Part shown: piece by piece, positions 1-14,099 of the stretch | Layout: each line of letters opens with the position of its first letter | Numbering within the stretch: the first letter of the stretch is position 1 | Assembly (NCBI GenBank): GCA_025642065.1 | Contig: JAODUP010000417.1 | Location: forward strand, 106,001 to 170,000 | DNA length: 64,000 bases | Reading direction: 5' to 3' | From: Paralvinella palmiformis | Lineage: Eukaryota; Annelida; Polychaeta; Terebellida; Alvinellidae | Translations under genes and position numbers: made by a program | The notes under the pieces: model-generated | Told to the model about the DNA's origin: nothing | The model's input: only the letters and a program-made list of their open reading frames with translations | The model's database searches: none

Positions 1-1545
1 GCGAGGAAAGCAGATGGCAAAAATAACCTAATGTCGGACGCTCTGATTAATAGTTCCCCTTCTATGGCTGTGCATATCTCTTTTTTATTCTCAGCAATGT
101 TAAGACATGGTGTATCGCCGGATAATATGTCGTTGGCAACATTAATCCCTGTTCCCAAATCAACTAAGAGATGTTTAAACGATAGCATTAATCATAGCGC
201 TATTGCTCTTAGTAGTGTATTAAATAAGTTACTGGATATAATAATAAGGGATAAAAGTGAATATGTTTTTCGTTCATCAGATTCCCAATTTGGTTTTAAA
301 TCAGAACACTCGATACTACAATGTACATGTGTTGTGGAATACATTATTGAGTTTTATAATCGTAATGGTTCTCCTGTGTTTCTGGTTGTGCCCGATGTTT
401 CTGAGGCATTTGAAAGGGTAGAATATTGTAAATTGTTTTAATTTCTCATTGATCGTAATATGTGTACCATGTTTTTAAGATTGTTTTTATATAGGTATAC
501 TCATCAGAAATTGAGAGTGAAATAGAATGCTATTTATAGCGAACTGTGTGATGTAACAAATGATGTTAAACAGGGTGGCATATTGTCTCCTTTATTATTT
601 TGTATATATATATATATTGGGTGTTCTTTGAACGCTTACGACTGGCTAATGTAGGCAGTCATATCGGAAATGTATATGTGGGTAATGTTGGTTATGCTGA
701 CCATGTATGTCTCATGGTGCCTTCTTTCCATGTAGTTCATAAAATGTTGTCCGTCTATGTAAAATTTGGACAGGAATATAATGTCAAGTTTAATTCATCA
801 AAAAAAGCCAAGTGACGGTATGCAGAAAGAACAATATTGTTGTCAATGATAACCTTACTTTGAATGGTGATATAATAAATATATATAATTCTGTCCAACA
901 TCTTGGTCGGGATGTGAGTGATTCCGATTCTAATTGTAAAGCAATCAATAAAGCTATTGATGAAGTATACATGAGAACAAATTATATCATATCTAAGTTT
1001 GGTATTTCCAGTACCAATATTAGAAATTTCTCTTTCATACTTATTGTACAAGCTATTATGCCTCTCCACTGTGGAGTGTATCACACGAATATATTAATAA
1101 GTTTAATTGTGCTTGGAGAAAATGTGTTCGGCGTGTATGAAATTTGCCAGATCAAACACATTGTGTCTTCTTGAAGGATCTTTATGGGGATGAAAATATT
1201 GGTATCCAATTATTGAGAAGATTTGCTTCTTTTTGTTATTGTGCAATGTACAGTAAGAATCAAATTGTATCATCCCGTGCGAAGATTTATGAACATTCTA
1301 AGTCAATTGTTGCATCTAACAGAAAATATCTGCTTTATCAATTGAATAATAATGGAAGCATTTATTAACAGTCAATGAGCAAATTAAAAGAGCAAGTTAA
1401 ACTCTGTAAATACCGTTGATAACGAAATTGTTATTGTATTCCATCAGCTATAAGTGAATTATGTCTTATAAGAGATGGGGTGTTGGATGCTGATTGGCCA
1501 ATGATGAACACCTGTGAGGTTTTAAATCTGTTGTGCGTTGCTTAG
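1..1545 (+). pseudogene. Decayed LINE (family A) ORF2: reverse transcriptase and C-terminal region, 5' end outside window
   Basis: Remnant of a non-LTR retrotransposon ORF2, which encodes the reverse transcriptase for target-primed insertion. The window opens inside the RT domain. Frame 1 (1-441) has the fingers region and motif A (DVSEAFERV, about 395-420), then a TAA at 439-441. Motif B survives as KQGGILSPLLF (about 568-600). Motif C is at about 690-705 but reads YADH instead of YADD, so one catalytic aspartate is lost. The frame changes at a short (TA)n run (601-617), again near 810 and near 1145. The C-terminal segment includes RTNYIISKFG (about 970-1000), LLRRF (about 1211-1225) and a terminal block LIRDGVLDADW ending with TAG at 1543-1545. 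At least two in-frame stops and three frameshifts make it a pseudogene. The same family recurs on the minus strand at 61960-63090. The retroelement identity is sure; the clade is not assigned. Confidence 0.93.
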
Positions 1546-1653
1546 CAATATTAACTTTCATGTTCACTGTTTTGCACTATTATTTTATAATGTTTGCAGA
1601 TAAAAACCTTTATACACGTACATTGTACTATATAATAGTATGAATAAATGATA

Positions 1654-1693
<40 letters not shown>

Positions 1694-1740
1694 GTTGTTG
1701 TTATTATTATTGTTTTTATTATTATTATTGATATTATTTT
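1546..1740 (+). mobile_element. 3' untranslated region and (ATT)n tail of the family A LINE
   Basis: About 110 bp of non-coding sequence follow the ORF2 stop. It then runs directly into an imperfect (ATT)n array (about 1653-1740) with TTG interruptions. LINEs of several clades end in short tandem repeats rather than poly(A), so I read the array as the element's 3' tail, later expanded. This fixes the 3' boundary of the copy. The boundary is inferred; no target-site duplication can be tested because the 5' end is off the window. Confidence 0.65.
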
Positions 1741-2662
1741 ATTGGGATCCCTGGTTGTTTTGGTTTTGATTAAGTCCTCGTGACTATAATCAAGTAGTGA
1801 CATAAACGACTTTTACGTTAGCGATGCATCTATAAACCGAACCCATTTTCCCGCCATTTACGTGTCCAGTTACATACTGCTTTTGTTTATTTAGCGAACA
1901 TAATGATGATTATATTGACGTTGATCGTTAGTATGAATGATGGCGGCAATAAAGGGATTGTACTTACTCATATGGGTGTTGATCGGACCTTTCCTTTCGC
2001 TTTATTCTTTATTTGCATGAATAAAATCCTTGTTTTTTTTTAAACGACCGTAACATGATAATAGGTAAACCTTCAATATAATATTTATCACAGTTAAAGA
2101 GTTAGCAATCTACAAGTACCAGGAAATCTATATCAGTGGAAGTATTATCCTGCTTAAGTGCTCTGAGTATTTCTATAACAGGGTTCTGATCTAAACAAAA
2201 CGTACGTAGATCAGTAACAACATTTAGAATTGTTCTGCAGTGAATCCATCGATCAATCAAAGTATCACTAATGCCTTAGTATTATCATCATGTATAGCTC
2301 TAAACTAACATCCATCATCCTCATTGCCTAATCCTTTCCTCGGATGGCGACAACAATTTCCGTATAACTCCATCTAACACTTCTGACCGTCTAATTTGCT
2401 ATTTCCAAGTTCCAACAATAAACAACCGGAACTATTATGTCAACTACAAGAGGTCCATGTATGCTAGATTTTAGTAAATCGTCTTTTAAATTCAAAGAAT
2501 AAACTTAAATGCTGATGAATTAGGTATAATCACACATCAAATTTAGATACACAATAATACAATATCATGATATTATCTCATTCTAAGAAAATCATCCAAA
2601 GTTTTCATATAGTTCTGGTATTAGGGTATTTAAATGGATCCACTTAATGTCCAACTGTCATA

Positions 2663-2667
<5 letters not shown>
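1741..2667. other. AT-rich sequence, no gene seen
   Basis: I see no long open frame, RNA gene or clear repeat here. Poly(T) at about 2033-2041 is the only simple tract. Confidence 0.6.
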
Positions 2668-2750
<83 letters not shown>

Positions 2751-2800
2751 CTCATCATAATCGTAAAATCTCATGATATATATATATAATTAACAATCAA

Positions 2801-2864
<64 letters not shown>
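2668..2864. repeat. Two long (AT)n microsatellites
   Basis: (AT)n at 2668-2749, interrupted by an AAT step near 2707, and (AT)n at 2803-2864. They are separated by about 50 bp of ordinary sequence that itself holds a short (AT)n. Confidence 0.98.
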
Positions 2865-2867
<3 letters not shown>

Positions 2868-5713
2868 ATTTGGAAAACTTTAAGCTGAATAATTACTTAT
2901 CAATTTTAAGAATAGTATTACCACAAATAATAATGTTCCAGCCATAACATATATCTGCCTCATATTGATGTGAATATTGAAAAACGTAACACAAGTAATA
3001 TCTCAACCTAGACTTCTAGCTGTATAGCTACCAACACTACTGTGACTAGTAATGTGCATTTTTCTGATCATAAGCATTCAGGTTCTTACACTATTATTAG
3101 TAGTACTATTATTACATTTATTAGCATACTTATAATGATGAACTAGTAGTTCAGGTAGTTCTATTATTATTCATTTTCTATGCTTGCTGTTGAAAACAGT
3201 TTTACTTACATATGTAATTATGGCTATCTACCAGTATCTTGTAATTCTTGATGTTGATCCAACTTTGATCGATTAATATGGAACAATATCCTTAAAATGG
3301 AATACCTATAGCATAGATATCAAAGCAAAATTACCAATGGAATCACCAATCATCAGCGCTTGTGGAATTAATTACCATCATCAGTAGAATGCTGATTAAT
3401 TAATTACATCAGGTGATGAGAAACTGAGTATTAGGAAACATTAAGCCCCTGGGTATGGAAGTGACATTGTAATAAGACTTGCTTTGATGAAACACCAATG
3501 CTCAAAACAACGTTACTGGGACATTATAGAGACGACTAATTAGCTAAATAAGTACTGATCTGATTAATACTAATTTGATTAATAAAGCTGTGAAGAATGT
3601 TGCTGATGTTGCCAATGGAATTATTATTATTATTACTATTAGTAGTATTATTAGTAGAACTACTATGATGTTTTTTTATCTAATCGTGTGTCGTTGTAGG
3701 AAGTACACTAAGTAATTAATATTAAGATCAAACAACTAACTATATCACGTGATATAACTACATACATTAAAGTTTAAATAATATCTCCAAATGTTTATTA
3801 TTATTTTAATATCTAATTAGGGCATGACTAATTGTGTCAGTGATTGGGTTTTAGCAGTTAGTACATTATATAAATGCTTTAATGTGACCTTAAAACATAT
3901 CTCACCTGATACTATATCTTAATATTTAAAATAATTTAATCATGCTTTTTATTCCGTGTGTACAAGTTCATATATTCACATTAAATTTGAATATTACTAT
4001 TTTACTAACAGTGGTGGTGCTTATGTGATTCGGTGAATGAGTGTATAAGAGAGTATGCTAGTAAACCTATGAAACGACGAATACATTTGCCACTGAGTCT
4101 GTGACTTACCAGACCAGTCAGTTAGTATGTTGTTCCACACTGCTGCTTGTTACACATTTAAGATATATCCTACTTGTTGCCTTTGTAGAGTAATCTGATT
4201 ATTAGATAACATCTAGTAAGCTAATTACATTCAACTCATCAACTATCTGACTAGTTAACCTTAATTTCAATGATCACTTTCTGATAAACAACATATCTAG
4301 AAGGTAACATCGTTCTCGGTATTATGCTTACGCATTTTAACCTAAGTGCTGAGGTGAATATCCTCTCTCACATATGCACATGTGAGTATTTCACTGAGTA
4401 TAGACTTTTAAATATTTCAGACTGGATATGCCAAATACATTAAACGTGTTGTTGCTAGATATAGTAAAGACATCAGCACGTCAGACAGTATTTGTATCGA
4501 TATTATGTTAGACGTGTGTGGCCCTAACACTAGTAGACCGTCACGCAATCCAAAAGTACGTGATAACTATTATAACTACATATGTCAAACGTGATTAGCA
4601 ATTATAATCAATGGCCTGAAAGATAACTTATCATAATATTATTGCCATTTCTCAATTGTTTTGTATTATTTCTAGTCGTAATATTTCAGGATGGGAATAT
4701 TGTTTGGTTCGAGTATGACATGTTTAATAGGAAACATAATTAATGACTTTCACGCCTATTCAATCAGCTTTCCAATATATTGTGAATGGCCCACCATATG
4801 CGATACATAAACATGACATAGATAAACAAATATTGAAGTCACTACACTACGAGCGTTTAGAATTTTAAGAAAGATGAACATTTTTTTATTAACCGCAAAT
4901 ATAACCTAATTGACATACATATATCACAACGTCAAAATGACTGTCATGAATTCCAGGTTATAAATAAAATAAGCCGCAAAAAAGCTTCCGAAAACAAAAT
5001 GATCCTATTTCTAAGTCAACCGTCAAAATACCCAATATTAGTGGTCCAATAATTCTATTTACGATACCATGTAGAAAATGTTTGCGTCAGGGTTGTGAAT
5101 TAATCTAAATAAGTCACGACTAGAGCATAAGACTACAACCGCCTAGATGATTGGTCCCAAGGTTATCATACATGCTAAATGTATTAGCTCCCATACTTAA
5201 GGAACATATTTAGTTAGATTTGTTTTGTATTTTGAATCCACCCTCGCTATCTTAGAAACTTTGCCTTTAATGAATTTTTTTCTGTAGACCTGAAGTATAT
5301 CGTTAATTTCCGAAGAAATACTACTATGTAGATGAAAATTGGAGTTAAAACATAACTGATTTATAATGCATTTACTTACCATTAACAATATCACTGAGGA
5401 GAGATAACATATAAAATGCATATAGCAGTTAATTTATTTATACAATAATTAAACTCTCTCACTTACATATATTAATATTTATTTACATTGAAGGAAGTGC
5501 ATTTGTATTTATGTTTTTTTCTTTCTACAATATTTGTCACGTACTATTTGATAAATTAAGTTCAGGATAAGATTTAACAAACCACAGCTAAAACTGAATA
5601 TACTGTCATTGAACTAAGCATATTTTCTAAAGTATATGTTACCTGTTTTCAATTTGAAGCATCCTGAATTATACATATATTCACATGTCCAGTTAATGCA
5701 ATTACTTATAATC

Positions 5714-5718
<5 letters not shown>
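2865..5718. other. AT-rich sequence, mostly featureless
   Basis: Non-coding in appearance, with scattered ATT/AGT trinucleotide runs (for example 3623-3660). The one notable item is the possible exon at 4421-4555, listed separately. The ORF at 5197-5421 on the minus strand has no recognisable motif and was not called. Confidence 0.55.
4421..4555 (+). CDS. Possible internal exon, unrecognised
   Basis: A 135-bp open block (45 codons, no stop) is bounded on the left by a good acceptor, a T-rich tract ending TATTTCAG at 4420. On the right, GTACGT at 4556 resembles a 5' splice site. The length is a multiple of three. The translation is mixed and hydrophilic with charged residues (for example KRVVARYSKD), unlike the Ile/Tyr/Leu-rich chance frames nearby. 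If not spliced, the frame runs to TGA at 4592-4594. I do not recognise the protein, and chance is a live alternative. Confidence 0.2.

Positions 5719-5782
<64 letters not shown>
5719..5782. repeat. (AT)n microsatellite
   Basis: About 32 uninterrupted AT units. Poly-Tyr/Ile frames through it are artefacts of the repeat. Confidence 0.98.
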
Positions 5783-7149
<1,367 letters not shown>

Positions 7150-7220
7150 AACAATAATTCTTTATAATATTTTAAAAAAACATTAAAACGAGATCACTCA
7201 TATTCGAATCCAATGATTAT

Positions 7221-7385
7221 TAGTATGTGGGCCTTGTCGGCACACGGGCGGGACCTCCCAGGAACCTATGAGACCTATTATATTTGTTTCCTGAAACCTC
7301 TTCCAACATGAAAAAAGGATTCGAAATGGCGTCATTCGGCTTCAAGGAATTTTGAAAATGGTATTGCTAACGGGCCCACAGACTA
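7221..7385. mobile_element. MITE-like segment with short terminal inverted repeats
   Basis: A patch of about 165 bp, richer in G+C than its flanks, begins TAGTATGTGGGCC and ends GGGCCCACAGACTA. The ends are inverted copies of each other with two mismatches in 13 bp. There is no open frame inside. This would fit a non-autonomous DNA transposon, but I cannot see a convincing target-site duplication and there is no second copy in the window. Low certainty. Confidence 0.3.
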
Positions 7386-7386
7386 T

Positions 7387-10128
7387 ACATGTTGTTTTTC
7401 ACATGGTTACATATTCATTCTACGATTCCCATATTTTAATCAGAGGATTTAACTGACATTTAGATATATTGTTTTCTTGGTAAAACCGCATTAACTCTGA
7501 AGTCTAATGTGACAGATTCTAACACTTGGCATTCGAAATCGAGTGAAATAAGTGAGGCTTTGTTAGTGATTATGGCAAGTAATAACAAAGAAAAGAACCT
7601 CATTCTTATTTAATAAGAATAAGATATATTTTTAGCGGAATAAAATCTGATGATAATTGAAAACCATTCAAGAAGCTTCAGACAAGGCGATTCTACATCA
7701 ACTCTCAGTTGATCTCGTTTCATTAATTACTTTATTTACAGTTCCCCAATAATTGAATAAATGTTTTGTATTTCTTAAATTAATGCTAGATCAGAGGAAC
7801 ATTTGAACAAAACTTCAAAATCTGCTGATAGGGGTTATAATAAGCTTCAATTTAAAATTATATTTGAATGGTAAATTAAAATAAATTTTGCTGATAAGAC
7901 AAATACTGTATAATATTGTGGTAACTTCCATTATTACTTTATTAGTAAATTGCACAGAAACAAAAAAACAACAACAAAGAATATGCGATTATAAACTGGT
8001 GATAGACAATATGAATGAAACATCTCCTGAAATAAAGTATTTCAACTTATTTTAATCCTTTATTGTTTACTTCTTTGAAAGATCTGACGAAAAGACGAAT
8101 GAAATGGAAAATATGATTATATTAATATCAGTATATTGCTCAAATTTAATATCTGAAATTGTCAAGTAATTATCAAATTTACTATGTCATTAAAGGGAGA
8201 AATGCCATTCAAAGAATTCGGGCAGACGTACAATTCTTAGTTGACTCCTCTGATGTGTTCATTTGAAATATGCTATTGTCTTATTTTTAAATATATGTAA
8301 ATACATAATATATCACCTGCAATTCATACTAATTTGTATACCTTAACTCTGAATAAAGGTATCCCCAAAATGTATTAAGCTATACCTGTATTAAGCTATA
8401 TCTTTCATAATGGGTGGAACAGTTGCATCTAACATATTACCTAAAGAAATCAATGGAACCTATAACCTGCAATTCGACTGGTACTGTAGATATCCCCAGG
8501 ATACATTACACCAGAGTAGCCTTTGACAGGTTGGGCGTTATTAGGATAACGAAGCAGTATATATCTGCATCCAACTCGTAAATCAACTGCAACCATTAAA
8601 GTAACTGATCAGTAGAAACAAGCATATATTATTTTAACGTTAGGCAATAGCATCACTAAAACAGCATCATCTGCCAAAAAGATAAACTCAGAGATAGCAA
8701 TACTTATTACGTGAGAGAGTGGATCAAATGAACTTTCTATTTATTGGCAAAACGTATCTACATTTATAACCTATCGAGACACAGTGAAAATAATGTGTTG
8801 CCCTATGGTCATATAATCATTTGCTGTGGCATAAATTATAGATAAAAACGCCAATATTCTATCATCTATAGTTATGTATCCGTATCTTCCAAATAGTATT
8901 ACATGTGTATATATTCCCATTTCTTAGATATCCATATCATACATTCGTGTATATGTAACATCGCTAAATGTTGCATAGAAGTCACATTAATCTATTTAGA
9001 ATTTCTTTAGGATTATTGTTGGTAGATTCACATAATATTAACGTTAATTCCTGTTTAATATTCAAAATTGTTCATACATTTAGTACCTTACAATAAATTC
9101 GTTACATCGAAAGGCATTTTCAATTACTTTTAAACTTCCAATGCCAATGGGACATATACACATACCACCATGTGCGAATGCACGTATACATTTATTTGAG
9201 AATAGAATCAGATATTATGGTATTAAATCCATGACGCATGACAATGATACGGATTCTGATATAACTTTTAGCCAATCACAATGGCATTTTATATCGCTGG
9301 TAGAATTATATTAAAAATAACTGCAGATATGAATTCGTTTATGCTACGAAATGTAAAATTTGCCTGAGTTTATGATTTAAACAGGTAGACAGTATTAATT
9401 TAATGCACTAGATATTTGTTCCCTAATTATATCTAGGATATGTAGCTAATAAAGGGTAGATTGTATGGACCTCATCATTCCTGGAATGCAGTTTGTGTCT
9501 TTCTAGAGGAATGATTACACAAAGTAAAAAGGTGAAAGCTCCATTAAGTTACACTTGACTTACATCTTATTTAAAGGTGCCTCCAGTTAAAGGGAACAAA
9601 ACCTCAAGCCTTAACAACAAGTTCAGTGTATATAATTTTTTTCACATTCTTTAATGCTGTATTTATAGCTTGCCTGAAAAATGATGAATGCATGTTTATA
9701 TAAATAGATGAGTTATCAAGTTATTTGTTGATGTTATCAACCTAGTTATAAGTCTTTATATTTGCTTTAGTAAACAATATTAATATGACGCAATGCATGA
9801 AGTAACAAAGAGGGAATAATGGCTGATACTGTATGAATTAATTCCTACAAGTCAAAATAATTTTATTTCGATTCATTGCCATAGTTTAGTTACTGAAGTA
9901 GAATTGATACCATGACGCTGTAACCCTCTTTGTTTTGCAATCTTCCGACAATTAAACATAAGTAAAGTTTAATTAAAATCTATGTATATGCCTTGGACCA
10001 TATATTCTAATTTTAGTTAGGTAATTAAGATTTTATCAACGACACAAATATTGTTATTTTAATTGTAAACAAGGTATATACAATTCGGAGACGCATGTGG
10101 AATTTGGCAATCTCTTTCAATTTATTCG
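7387..10128. other. AT-rich sequence, no gene seen
   Basis: No ORF worth calling, no RNA gene and no long simple array. Weak direct similarity exists between about 8318-8380 and 8464-8508 (CTGCAATTC and TATCCCCA shared in order), which may be an old duplication. Confidence 0.55.
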
Positions 10129-10188
10129 CACACACACACACACACACATGCACACACACATACACACACACATACACACACACACACA
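10129..10188. repeat. (CA)n microsatellite
   Basis: Imperfect (CA)n with TG and TA interruptions. It abuts the dispersed repeat that starts at 10189. Confidence 0.97.
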
Positions 10189-10345
10189 TATAAATGAAAT
10201 ATATCAGCCAATACCAAATACAGTTGAAATAGGTACCAATAATGTAAAATAAGTGTAAAAGTGCTTATGTTCTTGTATGAAAAATTGGCTAATTAATATT
10301 CGTATCCATATATTATTTGTCCCATCCATCTGAGTGATATGTCTA
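10189..10345 (+). repeat. Dispersed repeat D, copy 1
   Basis: A segment of about 157 bp, nearly identical over long stretches to the reverse complement of 24381-24513. Shared blocks include AATGAAATATATCAGCCAAT, AGTTGAAATAGGTACCAAT and TTCTTGTATGAAAAATTGGC. Copy 1 has about 24 extra bases around 10240-10265. No coding potential is seen. Its left end joins a (CA)n array directly, and the other copy joins an (AT)n array at the matching end. This suggests a small mobile element with a microsatellite at one end. Confidence 0.85.
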
Positions 10346-11404
10346 TGTTTGTTAATATGCATCTCGCTGCATTGATATACCATTCGTATATTAAGTACAG
10401 CTCCAATTAGCATGTGGTTTAATATAAACAAGGTAAACAAGGGTCAATTATAATTACACTTTCGATCATTCCTATTTCTTGATATATTAGATGTGACAAT
10501 TTTGGAACTTCTGAATGCTGACATTTTATATCATACGTGACATAAGATGGATCGAATGAAATCAAATGTTGGCTATGTTACTTGTTAGCTAGTTGAAAAC
10601 AAAACAGGTAGATTTTCATACATGTATATATCAAAGTTACAAAGGTGTGCATAACAGACAGAGACTCTAGTTCCTGTGGAAAGTAGGTTGCCTGGCCACG
10701 ACCCTTTACCATATTTAAATATTATACTCTTAATAGAATCTAAGATTTGGGTTAAGGAACACATTCGCATCAACAAACACAGCCAGGTGCTTAATTCTGA
10801 CATACCAATCTCCACATTAATAATAACAATTTTAAACGAATCTTGGTTGTTATCCACTATGGCCAAACACCGTGCTTAGCCTTTTAATATGGATATGGCC
10901 TTATAACGTTGACATAGCGTCAACCTAGACTAGATTGCGACATAAATCAATTGACTTCCTTCACCTCGTATTTCTCAATTATGGCAATATTTAAACTACC
11001 TCTTCGCGTATTATATAATAATAATTTGATTATTATTACCATCATCACCAACATCATCACCACTACCACCACCACCATCATCGTAATCTCAATATGTCAA
11101 CTCTTAATATTGTTAGACATCCAGTGACAGTTAGAGTCATATTCTGTGAACATACTCAGCCTGAAGCAATGTCAGATTTAAACACCAGTCGGTTGCTTGA
11201 ATGACACTTATCTGCCATGAAACTAGGTATGTAGCTGATATTAACTTGTTTTACTGTTATTTCAAATTGAATAAGCAACGCTCTGATTATTTTGTTTTTA
11301 CGGTCAGATTGTCTTCATTCGACCTCATATGATATATCTGAGGTATTCAAATGATATGGTGTTTTTTGTTTTTGATAATTTTACTTAATTTGGACCGTAT
11401 GAAG

Positions 11405-11405
<1 letters not shown>
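10346..11405. other. AT-rich sequence, no gene seen
   Basis: Frames at 10585-10866 (minus) and 10676-10879 (plus) overlap each other and show no domain. A CAT/CAC trinucleotide patch lies at about 11027-11085. Nothing else is supported. Confidence 0.5.

Positions 11406-11486
<81 letters not shown>
11406..11486. repeat. (AT)n microsatellite
   Basis: About 40 uninterrupted AT units. Confidence 0.98.
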
Positions 11487-11490
<4 letters not shown>

Positions 11491-13302
11491 TATCTAGTAC
11501 GCTTTGTTTGTTATTAACGATTCGAGTAATGATTTCTGTTTTAGTTGGCTATTTTCTTCTACAGGTTGAATCATTAAAAACGTTTTGATCCTCGTATCTA
11601 ATATCGATATATATCCTGGCCTAATATTTGAGAGTATATATCGGTTACCAAAGTTTAATTAATTCAAGTTGTATAAACAACAGTACTGCATTAAATCGTC
11701 AAATAATTTGTAAACCTTAATTTTTCTACTTTTTTAATAACACTTCGTGAACAATGTCTTATTATTATTATTAAAATGCATACACTTGGTTAGGTATCTG
11801 TCAGTAGCATTGACCATTTATATATATGTATATTTTCATGATTGATCCCCGTTAGCCAAATTCTTATTTATTTATGATAAATATCACAGATGCTCATGAT
11901 TCCTATTCCAGGATACGTGGTGAGTACCACTGTAATTACTGCATCATCTACAGTATTGATATAGAGGCTAGTAGCATATACATTGTGCAATTATATATAG
12001 AACACATGAGTTATAAATTTGAAATGATATTTATTGTTTACATCAAAACACATCTCTCTTAGATGTAATTTATTATTATTTTTCATACAGGTTTTGGGCT
12101 GCTACATTATCTATAGCTAGATATTCAGTTGGAATAGTATATGTTTGGATGATGTGATATTCTATGACAATTTTCTGAATAACGAATCAGGAACAAATAC
12201 AATATTCTCCTGGCCCACATATTATAAGCTGTTTTATATGAGTACATTGTTTTCATAGAATTTAATTAGTTTAATTAGTTCCAATACCTTTATTGTACTT
12301 TTGGAAATTAGTCACTCCGCCAACTATAGATTTATTAATTGGCGTATACTAAATAATATATTTGATTTAAGAGTCAGGTATCTCGTTGATGTTCAAGGTT
12401 CGTACCCATCAAGCAACAAAGAGAGTCACATACCTTTAGATCGACATAATCATATTCGAATGTTATCTAAGTATAAAGCACATTAAATCATTCAATAAAA
12501 AGGATATTTTCTTTTCTTTAAAGTTAGAACGTACAGTGTGCTCCGATACTAAGTATGTACTGGCTGATAACAAATATTTAGATTAATCATAAATCTTACA
12601 TAATTAAAAACGAGATAGCACATGCATTAGCTAACAAATTCAAAACGATATAACACACCAATATAGCACCCCTAATATATAAATTGTATGGTAATGCTTC
12701 ACCCCTTGTGATCAGCTAAATTTAACCGGATTTCGGATAAGCCAGGGCAAGTGCTTATCGTTAGCTAGGAGTGTCCTGGTTTGCCATTGATAAGACCATG
12801 ACTTTGCAAGGTGATAAAGTGATGTGAAAATTGAATCAGATCAGCGGAGCACTGCGAAATAAGCCGATTTGGTTACTCTACTTCACTATATCTGTAGAGA
12901 AGTGGTTGTCATTTATTGATAAACGTTACACTCTAGTGTTATGTTAAAACATTAACGCCTGATATAATTAGCTTTAATGTTAATTCTGTAGTCTATGTAA
13001 GTGAAGTATTCATCTTCTGTGTTTTTTCTGTTCTTTGTTCTTTTAAAAAAATTCGATGTCATAATATATTTTTGTGACATATCAATGACTTTAAAGTATA
13101 ATGTTTTAATATAAATTTACATCAATATATCCTCCACTGTAAACTGCATGTGCATAAAATAAACATGAACTGAAGGAAGATTTATTGCCTAGATATTTAT
13201 CATCTTCATCCACTCGATCACTAACTCAGTAACTATGTAACTCATTGTATAATTTTCCGTATAATAATTGAGTAATTGAGGGAGTAATTAAGTGAGTGTG
13301 CG
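11487..13302. other. AT-rich sequence; a more complex patch at 12700-12910
   Basis: No gene is recognised. The patch at about 12700-12910 is richer in G+C and holds a short inverted repeat (GATAAGC at about 12737 and GCTTATC at about 12753). It may be an old repeat element, but I found no second copy. Confidence 0.45.
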
Positions 13303-13373
13303 AGAGTGAAGTGAGTGAGTGAGTGAGTGAGTGAGTGAGTCAGTCAGTGAGTCAGTGAGTCAGTGAGTCAATG
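13303..13373. repeat. (GAGT)n tetranucleotide array with CAGT variants
   Basis: GAGT units change into alternating GTCA/GTGA units towards the right. The preceding 45 bp (GAGTAATTGAGGGAGTAATT) look like a worn extension of the same array. Confidence 0.95.
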
Positions 13374-13508
13374 AGAATAAACGCTTTTGCTCAACAGGAC
13401 GACGTAAATGTCATTTTCAGGTAGCTAGGTATGACATTTGTCGCTAGACATAATATAGCTTAATTACTTTTACGATAACTATAATAGTATCCAATTAATG
13501 CTATTAAA

Positions 13509-13514
13509 TACTAC

Positions 13515-13548
<34 letters not shown>

Positions 13549-13588
13549 TTTATAATAACGATGATAATAATAATAATAATAATAATAG
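13509..13588. repeat. (ACT)n followed by (ATA)n
   Basis: ACT triplets at 13509-13549 pass into ATA triplets at about 13563-13588. Confidence 0.95.
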
Positions 13589-14099
13589 GAGTACGCAAAA
13601 CAATAAAGCTATCGTATTACAGCTAATACTGAGAGGGATGTCGAATGATGAGGAAGAGAAATAGGCCGTATATTATTCAATGTTGATATTGCCACTAGTG
13701 CTATGTCTTGTGACAGTATTGTTGAACTTAATATAATGCAGTAAGCTAACTATAATTTACTTATTTAGTAAAACAAAATATCAATATGGACAAACATATT
13801 CGTAGGATAGACTTAATTTTCTGACCAGAAATATCCCTCTCTAAAATATTTATATCAAATTTAGTAACTTGAAATTATGAAGTTGCATTTTTTTGTTACT
13901 TTCAATTGTATGATAGGAACGTAAATTTATAGGAGTGCTAAATTGTCCCTGTAACAAAAGTACGCGAATACGTCTGACTAGTTCATTAATATTTAAACTA
14001 CTTTTTTATGAAAATGTCTAGATCACATAAAATAAAATAATAGGTACAATTTCAATTAAATTAATTTTGTTTTCCCTTTCCTTAATCAAAGCTAAAAAG
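13589..14099. other. AT-rich sequence, no gene seen
   Basis: No coding frame, RNA gene or repeat identified. Confidence 0.55.

Noticed and set aside
755..1084. Minus-strand ORFs over the first LINE
   Set aside because: Antisense shadows of the plus-strand LINE C-terminal coding remnant.
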